A stretch of 64,000 nt of DNA from Nocardia beijingensis NBRC 16342 (GCF_001612785.1 NZ_BDBC01000017.1:62001-126000), one strand, 5' to 3'. Shown: positions 51,674 through 60,644, counted from the first letter of the stretch. Numbers and translations are program-made. Notes: generated by a model not told the origin, from the letters alone.

Positions 51674-52566
51674 TGCGCAGGCTCACCTTCCTGTTGCGCC
51701 CCAGCTGGCTGATCCTGGCGGTGCTGGTCGCCGCGTTCGCCTACCTGTGCTTCACCGTGCTCGCGCCGTGGCAACTCGGCAAGAACACGGCCACCTCGCA
51801 CCGCAACCAGCTGATCGCCGACTCGGTGCGGGCCGACCCCGTCGACGTCACCACCGTGCTGTCCGGCACCGCGAGCGAGCGCACCGAGTGGCGGCGTGTC
51901 ACCGCTTCCGGCAGTTATGTGCCCGACTCGACGGTCCTGGTGCGGCTGCGCCACCTCGACGGCGCTCCGGGCTACGCGGTGCTCGCCGCATTCCGCTTGG
52001 ACGACGGGCGGGTGCTGCTCGTCGACCGCGGACTGGTGTCGGCGGTCGACGGGTCGCGCCCGCCGCAGGTCCCCGAGCCCCCTGCCGGGCCGCAGCGCAT
52101 CGAGGCCAGGGTCCGGATGTCCGAGGGCGTCACGCCCGGCAAGGACCCGAGCGTCCAGGACGGCTATCGCCAGGTGTACTCCATCGACACCACCCAGGAG
52201 ACGGCGGTCCTGCAACAGCCCCTGACGCCTCTGCCCACCGGCGGCGAACGCGGCGGCTATCTGCAGTTGAGCGAGAACCAGCCGGGCGCGTTCACGCCCA
52301 CTCCGCTCCCCCAGCTCGATGCGGGCCCCTACCTCTCCTACGGCCTGCAATGGCTCGCCTTCGGCATCATGGCTCCCCTCGGCCTCGGCTATTTCATCTA
52401 CGCCGAGATCCGGGAGAGAAGGAAGGAAAAGGGCGCCGCCGCCGAACCCGCCCGCGTGAACTCTCCCCCCGACCCGGCACGGTCAGAGCAGGTCACCCCG
52501 GCCACGCCCGCCGCACCGACCACGGAAGCCCGCCTCGCCGACCGCTACGGCCGCGGCCGCGGTTGA
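51673..52566 (+). CDS. SURF1 family cytochrome oxidase biogenesis protein
   Basis: 297 residues. SURF1 proteins help assemble cytochrome c oxidase in the membrane. Two transmembrane helices, at about residues 10-32 and 222-242, flank an extracytoplasmic domain with WQLGKNTATSHRN, RVTASGSYVPDSTVLVRLRH, GYAVLAAFRLDDGRVLLVDRGLV and GPYLSYGLQWLAFG, the family signature. A charged and proline-rich C-terminal tail follows. Coupled to ptpA, as in mycobacteria (Rv2235). Confidence 0.93.
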   Translation: MRRLTFLLRPSWLILAVLVAAFAYLCFTVLAPWQLGKNTATSHRNQLIADSVRADPVDVTTVLSGTASERTEWRRVTASGSYVPDSTVLVRLRHLDGAPGYAVLAAFRLDDGRVLLVDRGLVSAVDGSRPPQVPEPPAGPQRIEARVRMSEGVTPGKDPSVQDGYRQVYSIDTTQETAVLQQPLTPLPTGGERGGYLQLSENQPGAFTPTPLPQLDAGPYLSYGLQWLAFGIMAPLGLGYFIYAEIRERRKEKGAAAEPARVNSPPDPARSEQVTPATPAAPTTEARLADRYGRGRG

Positions 52567-52620
52567 CCACGGCAGCGGCCAGTTCAGCTTCGACCAGACA
52601 CCGCACGGCCGCTGAGGCTG

Positions 52621-53010
52621 TCACGGGCCGAGCAGATCCCACCGGTTCCCCGCGATGTCGAGGAAGACGGCCACCTGCCCGTATGGCTCGCTGCGTGGCG
52701 CGCTGACGAACTCCACACCACGCGAGACCATTCGGTCATACGCCGACTGAAAGTCATCCACCTGCAAGAAGAACCCGACACGGCCCGCGACCTGCTGCCC
52801 GACCACCGCCGCTTGCTTCTCACCGTCGGCCCGGGCGAGCAGGATGCCCGTTTCCGCCCCGGGCGGCCGCACGACCACCCACCGTTTCGCGCGCCCGTCG
52901 TTCGTGCGGGCCGCCGAATCCTCGACCAACTCGAATCCCAGCGCGTGGACGAAGAAGTCGATCGCGGCGTCGTACTCCGCCACCACGATGGTCATGAGCG
53001 CGATTCGCAC
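52621..53010 (-). CDS. VOC superfamily (glyoxalase/bleomycin-resistance-like) protein
   Basis: 129 residues, one VOC domain of two beta-alpha-beta-beta-beta units: IALMTIVVAEYDAAIDFFVHALGFELVED in the first and VGFFLQVDDFQSAYDRMVSRGVEFVSAPRSEPYGQVAVFLDIAGNRWDLLGP in the second. GTG start at 53010. Close to actinobacterial glyoxalase-like proteins of unknown substrate. It lies between the SURF1 gene and cobD, an insertion relative to mycobacteria. Confidence 0.85.
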   Translation of the reverse strand: MRIALMTIVVAEYDAAIDFFVHALGFELVEDSAARTNDGRAKRWVVVRPPGAETGILLARADGEKQAAVVGQQVAGRVGFFLQVDDFQSAYDRMVSRGVEFVSAPRSEPYGQVAVFLDIAGNRWDLLGP

Positions 53011-53218
53011 CCGCCGACCCTAGCCGAGCCGGATCGCGGGTTCGCGCGGTCGGCGGCGCTCGCCGATAGGGGTGATCCGCACGTCGCGGCCGGTGACCCA
53101 CGGTCGCAGGGCGATCGCAAGCGGCTGGGGTCGCCGGTGCGCCCCGTTGACTCGGTTCTGTAGCTGGCGTTCGCCATGGCTTGCCAGGGCGGCGAACCCG
53201 CACGACGCGCTGGCCCCG

Positions 53219-53255
53219 GCTGCGGCGGCACGCGGCTATGCACGGCGCGGCTTGC
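53219..53255 (+). repeat. 37-bp direct repeat, copy 1
   Basis: Identical over 37 bp with 53292-53328; the two copies start 73 bp apart. Begins GCTGCGGCGGCACGCGGC. Not related by sequence to the adjacent 44-bp unit. Confidence 0.85.
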
Positions 53256-53291
53256 GTCCGCCGGTGCGGTCGATGAGTCGCGGTGCGGCGA

Positions 53292-53328
53292 GCTGCGGCG
53301 GCACGCGGCTATGCACGGCGCGGCTTGC
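53292..53328 (+). repeat. 37-bp direct repeat, copy 2
   Basis: Second exact copy of the 37-bp unit at 53219-53255. Confidence 0.85.
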
Positions 53329-53356
53329 CGCGCAGACTCCGACGGCGGCAATGGCG

Positions 53357-53664
53357 GACCTGGTCAGCACCTGGTCGCGGCCACAGCGGCGGCAATCGCG
53401 CACCTGATCAGCGCCTGGTCGCGGCCACAGCGGCGGCAATCGCGCACCTGATCAGCGCCTGGTCGCGACCACAGCGGCGGCAATCGCGCACCTGATCAGC
53501 GCCTGGTCGCGACCACAGCGGCGGCAATCGCGCACCTGATCAGCGCCTGGTCGCGACCACAGCGGCGGCAATCGCGCACCTGATCAGCGCCTGGTCGCGA
53601 CCACAGCGGCGGCAATCGCGCACCTGATCAGCGCCTGGTCGCGACCACAGCGGCGGCAATCGCG
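53357..53664. repeat. Tandem array of seven 44-bp units (minisatellite)
   Basis: Seven head-to-tail 44-bp copies: 53357, 53401, 53445, 53489, 53533, 53577 and 53621. Copies 3 to 7 are identical; copies 1 and 2 differ at a few positions (gcggcc for gcgacc). An eighth, degenerate partial unit starts at 53665 inside cobD. There are no unique spacers, so this is not a CRISPR array. The array overlaps the last codons of cobD. Confidence 0.95.
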
Positions 53665-54578
53665 CACCTGGTTGCGGCCACAGCGGCGGCGAGCAGGGTG
53701 GCGGTGAGCTGCACGGCCTCGCTAAGACGGACGGCGCGGCGCAGGTCGTGCACGGTCGGAGCCGGACCGTCACCGAGGATCGGGCGCAACTCCACGCCGT
53801 GCGGGTACTCGGTGCGGCCACCCAACCGGACGCCCAGGGCCCCGGCCATCGACGCTTCGGCCACACCCGCGTTGGGGCTGGGATGTCCGGCGGCGTCCCG
53901 GCGCCACGCGGCGACGGCGGCGGCGGGGCGTCCACCGACCGTGGGGGCGAGCAGGGCGGTGAGCACCCCCGTGACGCGCGCCGGGACCAGATTGGCCGCG
54001 TCGTCGACGCGCGCGGCGGCCCAGCCGAAACGCCGGTAACGCTCGTTGCGGTAGCCGATCATCGCGTCGAGCGTGTTGACCGCGCGATACCCGAGCAAAC
54101 CCGGAATGCCCGCCACCGCTCCCCACAGCACCGGGGCGACGGCCGCGTCGGAGGTGTTCTCGGCGATGGACTCCAAGGCCGCGCGAGCCAGACCGTCGCC
54201 ATCGAGCGCCTGCGGATCACGACCGCACAGCGAGGGCAGTAGCGCGCGGGCGCCGTCCAGATCGCGCTCCGCCAAGTGGTCGGCCATCCGGCGACCGGTC
54301 CGGGCCAGACTTCGGCCCCCCAGCACGGTCCAGGTCGCGGCGGCGGTCGCGGCCACACCGCCACGGCGAAAGGCCACGCCGAGCCCCACCACCGCGCCGA
54401 CGGCCATGGCCTCGTGCACCAGCCCCGCGGCGCGCCGGTCGGCATAGGTCACCGACTCCAGCGCCGCGACCGCGGAACCGAATCCGGCCACCGGATGCCA
54501 CCGCCGCGGATCGCCGAACGCTCGATCGAGCGCGAAACCGAGCAGCAACCCGAGCGCGGTGGAGGTCCCCTTCTGCAC
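53628..54578 (-). CDS. cobD: Adenosylcobinamide-phosphate synthase
   Basis: 316 residues, an integral membrane enzyme that attaches aminopropanol (phosphate) to the cobyric acid ring. Family motifs: LLLGFALDRAFGDPRRWHPVAGFG at the N-terminus, LARAALESIAENTSDAAVAPVLWGAVAGIPGLLGYRAVNTLDAMIGYRNERYRRFGWAAARVDD in the middle and AAGHPSPNAGVAEASMAGALGVRLGG. Several membrane helices. The last ~18 residues (ATRCAIAAAVVATRR) are encoded by one and a half units of the 44-bp tandem repeat, so the original C-terminus has been altered. Divergent from the ECF41 sigma factor. Confidence 0.94.
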   Translation of the reverse strand: MQKGTSTALGLLLGFALDRAFGDPRRWHPVAGFGSAVAALESVTYADRRAAGLVHEAMAVGAVVGLGVAFRRGGVAATAAATWTVLGGRSLARTGRRMADHLAERDLDGARALLPSLCGRDPQALDGDGLARAALESIAENTSDAAVAPVLWGAVAGIPGLLGYRAVNTLDAMIGYRNERYRRFGWAAARVDDAANLVPARVTGVLTALLAPTVGGRPAAAVAAWRRDAAGHPSPNAGVAEASMAGALGVRLGGRTEYPHGVELRPILGDGPAPTVHDLRRAVRLSEAVQLTATLLAAAVAATRCAIAAAVVATRR

Positions 54579-54626
54579 CCGGCGACACTATCGGGCGGTC
54601 CCCGACCGGCCCGCACGGCCCAGCCG

Positions 54627-54653
54627 TGTCACACTCCGCGTCCCCGCGTCGTC
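54627..54653 (+). promoter_or_regulatory. Candidate ECF41-dependent promoter upstream of the sigma factor gene
   Basis: TGTCACA at 54627-54633, then exactly 16 bp, then CGTC at 54650-54653. As recalled from the published description of the family, the ECF41 promoter motif is TGTCACA-n16-CGTC. The site ends 63 bp before the GTG start of the ECF41-type sigma gene, so self-activation is likely. Confidence 0.65.
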
Positions 54654-54716
54654 GACCCGGTGACGCATCCATAGACTCGCCCCGGCGGGGGCCCGAACGA
54701 CGAACGGCGAACAGAA

Positions 54717-55667
54717 GTGACTTCCGAGCAGCCTTCCCCCGAGCATCTCGACCAGGCCGAGCTGGCTCGGCGGTTCGAGGAACACCGCCCGTATCTGCGC
54801 AGGCTCGCCTACAGCACCTTGGGCAGCCTGAGCGACGCCGACGACGTCGTGCAGGAGGCCTGGCTGCGGTTGCAGCGCCAGTACGAGACCGGCGCCGCCG
54901 ATGCGATCGACAACCTGCGGGCCTGGCTGTCCACCGTCACCGGCCGGCTCGCCCTCGACCACCTCGGCTCCGCCCGCGTCCGCCGCGAACAGTACGTGGG
55001 CGAATGGCTGCCGGAGCCGGAGGTGACCACCTGGGAGGACCCCGCCGACCGGATCACCCAGGACGAGCGGGTCACCACCGCGCTGCTGGTCGTGCTCGAG
55101 TCGCTGTCGCCCGCCGAGCGCACCGCGTTCGTACTCCAGGACGTCTTCGGCATGAGCGGCCCCGAGGTGGCCGAAGTGGTCGGCCGCACCCCGGCGGCCG
55201 TCCGCCAACTCGCCTCCCGGGCACGCAAACACGTCGAGCAGGGCACTCCGCGCTTCCCCGCCTCTCCCGACGAGCAGAAGAAGGTGGTGTCGGCGTTCGC
55301 GCTGGCCTGGCGTTCCGGCGACCTCAGCGCCCTGCTCGGCGTGCTCGACACGAACGTGAGTCTCACCGCCGACGGCGGCGGCAAGGTGCCCGCGATCCGC
55401 CAGCCCGTTCGCGGCGCCGAACTCGTGGCCAAGCTGCTGCTCGGCTGGTACCAGGTGGCGGGCGGCTGGGGCCGCGCGGTGCTGGTCAACGGCCAGCCGG
55501 GGCTGGTGGTGTTCGACGGCACGCACACCGGCGTCTTCTCCTTCACCGTCGACGACGGCCGCATCGTCGCGATCGACGTGGTCCGCAACCCCGACAAGCT
55601 GCACGACCTGCCCACCACCGGTGAGCCCGACTGGTACATCGGCGGCAGCCGCGCCGCACGGGAGTAG
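54717..55667 (+). CDS. sigJ: ECF41-family RNA polymerase sigma factor (SigJ-like)
   Basis: 316 residues. Sigma-2 region with YSTLGSLSDADDVVQEAWLRLQ (about 30-55), sigma-4 region SPAERTAFVLQDVFGMSGPEVAEVVGRTPAAVRQLASRAR (131-170) and a fused SnoaL-like C-terminal domain. All three ECF41 hallmark motifs are present: WLPEP (97-101) in the linker, DGGGK (219-223) and NPDKL (291-295) in the extension. In this group the extension controls activity in place of an anti-sigma factor. ECF41 genes usually sit next to a carboxymuconolactone decarboxylase, oxidoreductase or epimerase gene; none adjoins here. GTG start. Confidence 0.93.
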   Translation: MTSEQPSPEHLDQAELARRFEEHRPYLRRLAYSTLGSLSDADDVVQEAWLRLQRQYETGAADAIDNLRAWLSTVTGRLALDHLGSARVRREQYVGEWLPEPEVTTWEDPADRITQDERVTTALLVVLESLSPAERTAFVLQDVFGMSGPEVAEVVGRTPAAVRQLASRARKHVEQGTPRFPASPDEQKKVVSAFALAWRSGDLSALLGVLDTNVSLTADGGGKVPAIRQPVRGAELVAKLLLGWYQVAGGWGRAVLVNGQPGLVVFDGTHTGVFSFTVDDGRIVAIDVVRNPDKLHDLPTTGEPDWYIGGSRAARE

Positions 55668-56777
<1,110 letters not shown>

Positions 56778-56907
56778 ACCGTCATCGTCGCCCCGGCCCG
56801 GGTTCCGCGCCACGACCGACGCGCCGGGCGCGCACGGCGACCATCCCGGCCCGGCGCGGCGGGCGAGTTTCTCGGCACGTTGCCCAGCTGAGCGCGGATG
56901 GGCCGGC

Positions 56908-57675
56908 TCACACGGTGGTGGTGCGACCCAACGGCGGGATGCGCAACTGCTCGGCGCGGCCGCCGTAGCGGAAGACGTGACCCAGATAGTCCAGCGTCTC
57001 GCTGAAGTGCGCCCAGCCTTCGGCGTGCACCGGCACGATCAGCGCGTCGCCGAGCGCTTCTGCCGCTTGCAACGCGGTGCGCGCGTTCAGGGTGACGTCG
57101 GTGTCGCCGAAACGGCCGATGTTCGCGGCGCCCACGTTGAGCACGGCGATGTCGATGCGGCCGATCCGCTCGGCGATCCGGCGCACCAGCTCGACCGAGG
57201 CGTTGTCACCCGAGACGTACACCGTCGGCTCGCCTTCGGCGCGCAGCACGAACCCGGTGACGAAGCCGCTGAACGGTTCGCAGCCTTCCGGACCGTGCAG
57301 GGCGGGCACGGCGGTCACCCGCACGCCGTGCACCGTCACCGTCTCCCATTCGGCCAGCCCGCGCACGCCGTCGATGCGGGTCGCCGCACCGGGTGTTGAC
57401 AGCACGGTCGGCACCGTGGTCAGCAACTTCCGGCCGGAGTCGTCGAGGTTGTCGGCGTGTTCGTCGTGCGAGAGCAGCACCACGTCCACGGGGCCGATGT
57501 CCTCCTGCGATACCGCGGGCCCGGTGAGTTTGTGCAGTGTGACGGGGCCGGGGTAGTCGCCCGGTTCGTCGAAGGTGGGGTCGGTCAGCCAGGTGCGGCC
57601 CGCGTAGCGGAACCACACCGTGGGGCCGCCGACGTGCAGGAGTTCCAGGCCGGTGCGTTCGATCGTCTCGCTCAT
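56908..57675 (-). CDS. MBL-fold metallo-hydrolase
   Basis: 255 residues. UlaG/UPF0173-like arrangement: LLHVGGPTVWFRYAGRTWLTDPTFDEPG, VVLLSHDEHADNLDD (metal site), ALHGPEG, VYVSGDN and VPVHAEGWAHF. The metal motif reads HDEHADN; the common form is HxHxDH, so the spacing and last ligand differ. Related actinobacterial proteins share this variant. Substrate unknown; UlaG relatives act on lactones and phosphorylated sugars. Confidence 0.82.
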   Translation of the reverse strand: MSETIERTGLELLHVGGPTVWFRYAGRTWLTDPTFDEPGDYPGPVTLHKLTGPAVSQEDIGPVDVVLLSHDEHADNLDDSGRKLLTTVPTVLSTPGAATRIDGVRGLAEWETVTVHGVRVTAVPALHGPEGCEPFSGFVTGFVLRAEGEPTVYVSGDNASVELVRRIAERIGRIDIAVLNVGAANIGRFGDTDVTLNARTALQAAEALGDALIVPVHAEGWAHFSETLDYLGHVFRYGGRAEQLRIPPLGRTTTV

Positions 57676-57746
57676 GCCGTTGATCTTGTCCCGCCCGCAC
57701 GCCCGAAGACAGTGGCCCGTGAGCCGCTTACCGTTAAGATCGGGCC

Positions 57747-58742
57747 ATGCGTACGGTCGCCGTCCTCGCTTTCGACGGGATAAGTCCCTTCCATCTATCC
57801 GTGCCCAGCCTCGTCTTCGGCCGGGTCGGCGTCGAAGGGCCCGCGCCTTACCGCGTCGACGTGTGCGCCGAGCGTCCGGGAAGACTGCGCACCCCGGCCG
57901 GATTCGACATCCACATCCAGCACGACCTCGAGACGCTGACCAGCGCCGGCACCGTCGTGATCCCGAGCTGGCGCCTCGGCGAACCGCTGCCCGCCGACGT
58001 GCGCGCCGCCGTGCGCACCGCCCACGCGCGCGGCGCCAGGATCGTGGGGCTGTGCCTCGGTTCCTGGGCGGTGGCCGCCACCGGACTGGCCGACGGCCGG
58101 GAAGTCACCACCCACTGGGCCTCCGCGGCGGAGCTGGCCCGCGCGTTCCCCTCGGTCCGGGTCCGCGCCGACACACTGTGGTCGGATCTGGGCGACGTCG
58201 TGACCTCGGCGGGGGTGGCCGCGGCGCTGGACTGCTGCCTGCATCTGGTCCGCGGCGATCTCGGCAGCAAAGCGGCCACCGAGCTGGCCAGATCGCTGGT
58301 CACCGCCCCGCACCGCAGCGGCTCCCAGGCGCAGTACATTCCCGTGGCTGTGCCCGACGCCGCCGACGACGACCCGATCGAGCGCGCCATGGTCTGGGCT
58401 CGCGCGCATCTCGGCGACCCGGTCGACCTGGACGGCTGGGCCCGCGTCGCGCTCATGTCGCGGCGTACCTTCACCCGCCGCTTCCGCGACCGCACCGGCA
58501 CCAGCCCGCAGCAGTGGCTGCTGCTGCAGCGCACCGACCGCGCGCGACTGCTGCTCGAGTCCACCACCGACACCGTGGAACGCATCGCCGCCGACACCGG
58601 CTTCGGCACGGCGGTGAGCCTGCGCCATCACTTCCACCGCATTCTCGGCACCAGCCCCGCCGCCCACCGCGCCAGCTTCCAGGGGCAGCACCGACCGGCC
58701 GCCGCGCGGGCCATGGGCGACCCGGACAGCCGGGCCAGCTAA
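57747..58742 (+). CDS. GlxA-family AraC-type transcriptional regulator
   Basis: 331 residues. N-terminal DJ-1/PfpI-like domain (about 1-190; VGLCLGSWAVAATGLADGREVTTHW with the nucleophile-elbow cysteine) used for ligand sensing, then a C-terminal AraC HTH domain (about 215-310): DLDGWARVALMSRRTFTRRFRDRTGTSPQQWLLLQRTDRARLLLESTTDTVERIAADTGFGTAVSLRHHFHRILGTSPAAHR. Divergent from the MBL gene over 71 bp, which is a candidate target; four bases before the gamma-carbonic anhydrase gene. Confidence 0.92.
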   Translation: MRTVAVLAFDGISPFHLSVPSLVFGRVGVEGPAPYRVDVCAERPGRLRTPAGFDIHIQHDLETLTSAGTVVIPSWRLGEPLPADVRAAVRTAHARGARIVGLCLGSWAVAATGLADGREVTTHWASAAELARAFPSVRVRADTLWSDLGDVVTSAGVAAALDCCLHLVRGDLGSKAATELARSLVTAPHRSGSQAQYIPVAVPDAADDDPIERAMVWARAHLGDPVDLDGWARVALMSRRTFTRRFRDRTGTSPQQWLLLQRTDRARLLLESTTDTVERIAADTGFGTAVSLRHHFHRILGTSPAAHRASFQGQHRPAAARAMGDPDSRAS

Positions 58743-58752
58743 GTTCGTGGCC

Positions 58753-59268
58753 ATGCGGATTCAGCTGGGCGAGCATGCGCCGGAGATCGATGAGAGCGCG
58801 TGGATCGCGCCGAACGCCACCGTGATCGGCCGCGTGCGGCTCGGCGCCGAAGTCAGCGTCTGGTACAGCGCGGTGCTGCGCGGCGACCTGGAGACCATCG
58901 AGGTCGGCGCGCGCAGCAATATCCAGGACGGCTGCGTGCTGCACGCCGACCCGGGCTTCCCGCTGACCGTCGGGACGGGTGTCTCGGTCGGACACAACGC
59001 GATCCTGCACGGGTGCACGATCGGCGACGACGTGCTGGTCGGCATGGGCGCCACCATCCTCAACGGCGCCGTGGTCGGACCGGGCAGCCTGATCGCGGCC
59101 AACGCGCTGATCCCGGAAGGCGCGCGGATTCCGTCCGGCTCGCTCGTGGCGGGCGTGCCAGGGAAGGTGCGGCGGGAGCTCGGCGCCGAGGAGCAAGATC
59201 GCATTCGCCTGAATGCGACTGTCTACCTAGCAAATACAGCTCAACATCGCACGGCGAATGAGGTGTGA
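58753..59268 (+). CDS. Gamma-carbonic anhydrase family protein
   Basis: 171 residues from ATG 58753 (GTG 58747 in frame). Left-handed beta-helix of hexapeptide repeats: WIAPNATVIGRVRLGAEVSVWYSAVLRGDLETIEVGARSNIQDGCVLHAD and SVGHNAILHGCTIGDDVLVGMGATILNGAVVGPGSLIAANALIP. Three metal-binding histidines are present in VLHAD, VGHN and ILHG. Could be a carbonic anhydrase or a ferripyochelin-binding-type acyltransferase relative. Likely co-transcribed with the GlxA-type gene. Confidence 0.9.
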   Translation: MRIQLGEHAPEIDESAWIAPNATVIGRVRLGAEVSVWYSAVLRGDLETIEVGARSNIQDGCVLHADPGFPLTVGTGVSVGHNAILHGCTIGDDVLVGMGATILNGAVVGPGSLIAANALIPEGARIPSGSLVAGVPGKVRRELGAEEQDRIRLNATVYLANTAQHRTANEV

Positions 59269-59325
59269 AACAGGACACACTGATCAAGTGTCCATGAAAG
59301 ATCGCTGATAGCATTCAGCCAGCGT

Positions 59326-59405
59326 GCCCGGCGACCCGGGCTCTCCTGTCGACACGGTTGTCGTGCGACTTGTAGCGCAGTGGGGAACCCACCCGGGTCG
59401 GTGGG
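59326..59405 (+). promoter_or_regulatory. Structured 5' leader with three consecutive hairpins
   Basis: Upstream of the 61-residue protein gene: hairpin 1 GCCCGG-cgac-CCGGGC (59326-59341); hairpin 2 GTCG-a-CACG closing on CGTGCGAC (59348-59369); hairpin 3 CCCACC-cgggtc-GGTGGG (59388-59405). Then a GGTGAG stretch and a perfect AGGAGGT. The density of perfect stems in 80 bp suggests an RNA regulatory element or attenuator. It does not match a riboswitch class I can name. Confidence 0.5.
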
Positions 59406-59435
59406 TGGGTGAGCGTGCAGGCAGGAGGTATCACG

Positions 59436-59621
59436 GTGTCGTACGTGCAGTCGGGTGTGCACGGGCCGAAGGGCCGGATCAGCGTCGCCGACATCGCGGC
59501 CCAACCCGGCGGAGTCGAGGCGCTCCAGCGCCGGGTTCATGAATTACGTTCGCGCGGTGTGGATTTCGCCGCGAACGCGATCGAGAAGGAAATGGCCGAG
59601 CTGGATCTGCCGCGCCAATGA
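59436..59621 (+). CDS. 61-residue protein, hypothetical
   Basis: GTG 59436 follows a perfect AGGAGGT with six-base spacing, one of the strongest ribosome sites in the window. The protein is soluble and charged, with a helical C-terminal half (VEALQRRVHELRSRGVDFAANAIEKEMAELDL). No known domain. It is preceded by the three-hairpin leader and followed by a 17-bp-stem terminator, so it appears to be a free-standing, well-expressed gene. Confidence 0.72.
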   Translation: MSYVQSGVHGPKGRISVADIAAQPGGVEALQRRVHELRSRGVDFAANAIEKEMAELDLPRQ

Positions 59622-59627
59622 CTTCGA

Positions 59628-59670
59628 CGCCACGCTCACCGCGGATCACGATGCCGCGGTGAGCGTGGCG
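59628..59670. terminator. Bidirectional terminator, 17-bp stem
   Basis: Perfect inverted repeat CGCCACGCTCACCGCGG (59628-59644) and CCGCGGTGAGCGTGGCG (59654-59670) with a 9-nt loop, between convergent genes. The right arm and loop are also the final codons and stop of the PAS-like gene. Confidence 0.8.
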
Positions 59671-60644
59671 AGTCCGGCCGTGGTGTGCTGATCCAGCGCC
59701 ATCAACGCGGCCCGTATTCGTACCGGTTGCCAGCCACCGTCCACCCGGCGCACACGCACCGTTCCCTCGGTGCGCCGCCGCGCCAGCTCCCGCGACATGG
59801 TCCTCGCGGTCGCCAGATCGTCCGGATGAATCTGCGGTCTCGGCTGTCCCGGCAGATCCGCCCATGCGACGTCCGGCATGGGCGGCCCGATCCACCGGAT
59901 CAGCCGCAACGAGCGCAGATCGACGATCGCGCGGTACTCGCCGGGTTCGGTGGCGGCCTCCAGCACCGTGTACTCCAGGATGGTCGGCGGCGGCGCGGCG
60001 GAGACGGCGGTGGCCGCGCCGATGTCCTGGGTCACGCCGCGCAGCAGCACGTGGCGCTCGCCCGCCTCGTCCCGCTCGGCGACGATGCGGCAGGCGAAAT
60101 GCCCGGCGCGCAGGGCGTCGTCGTCGCGCCGGATGGTCCAGACCGCCTGGTGCTCGGTGCCCGGCGCCGAGTTGACGATCTTGGCCAGCGCCTCGCCCTC
60201 GTCACGGTTGGTGACCAACCGGGTGAACGCGCCCGCGATGGCCAGTTCGGCGGCGCGGTTCTCCGGCGCGACGCCGTACAGGTCCAGCAGGTCGATGCTG
60301 CGCACCGACCGGTTGTTCGTGAGGTCGAAGTACCACGCCCCCATCGGGTCGGGCGCCGCGACGGGCTCCTGCCGGGGACCCACCCACAGTCGTACGGCAT
60401 GCGCCCGCCCCGGCGCGATGAGCAACGGCTCGGCCCGCACCGTGCGCCGCCCGTCGCCGGAGACGTGCGCCACCGGCGCACCGGTGGCGCACACCCGCCG
60501 CAGCGCCGACTCCGCGTCGGCCCGCGACAGCGGATTGCGCACGATGTTGCTCAACGGCACGAACGACTTCGGCGTGGACCCCACGGCGATCACGCATCCC
60601 GGCTCACCCGAAAAACACTCCAGCAGAAGCCATTTCGTCACCAC
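59646..60644 (-). CDS. PAS-like domain protein, hypothetical
   Basis: 332 residues, GTG start. Three modules: an N-terminal domain (1-95) of mycobacterial/nocardial type, a first PAS-like unit (about 100-205, GAWYFDLTNNRSVRSIDLLDLYGV then WTIRRDDDALRAGHFACRIVAERDEAGERHVLLRGVTQDIG) and a second (about 225-330, YRAIVDLRSLRLIRWIG, HPDDLATARTMSRELARR). No output domain (kinase, cyclase, HTH) is present, so it probably senses or interacts rather than signals alone. Its 3' end doubles as a terminator. Confidence 0.68.
   Translation of the reverse strand: MVTKWLLLECFSGEPGCVIAVGSTPKSFVPLSNIVRNPLSRADAESALRRVCATGAPVAHVSGDGRRTVRAEPLLIAPGRAHAVRLWVGPRQEPVAAPDPMGAWYFDLTNNRSVRSIDLLDLYGVAPENRAAELAIAGAFTRLVTNRDEGEALAKIVNSAPGTEHQAVWTIRRDDDALRAGHFACRIVAERDEAGERHVLLRGVTQDIGAATAVSAAPPPTILEYTVLEAATEPGEYRAIVDLRSLRLIRWIGPPMPDVAWADLPGQPRPQIHPDDLATARTMSRELARRRTEGTVRVRRVDGGWQPVRIRAALMALDQHTTAGLATLTAAS

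Larger units (their letters stand above)
53011..53356. other. Non-coding region left of the 44-bp repeat array
   Basis: No convincing gene. It contains two copies of a 37-bp direct repeat and then grades into the tandem array at 53357. Composition is GC-rich and low-complexity (many GCGGC steps). It appears to be repeat-expanded intergenic DNA downstream of cobD. Confidence 0.5.

Noticed and set aside
51108..51686. Extension of the cobC frame to 51686
   Set aside because: The added part is Arg/Pro-rich shadow sequence antisense to ptpA; GTG 51107 gives the family-typical N-terminus.
53357..53664. The 44-bp repeat array as a possible CRISPR
   Set aside because: Units are directly adjacent and mostly identical with no unique spacers, no cas genes occur in the window, and the array overlaps cobD.
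59290..59435. Calling the three-hairpin leader a ydaO-type c-di-AMP riboswitch
   Set aside because: GGGGAACCCA followed by a hairpin and GGGTGAG is only a superficial resemblance; the second half of that aptamer has no room before the start codon.
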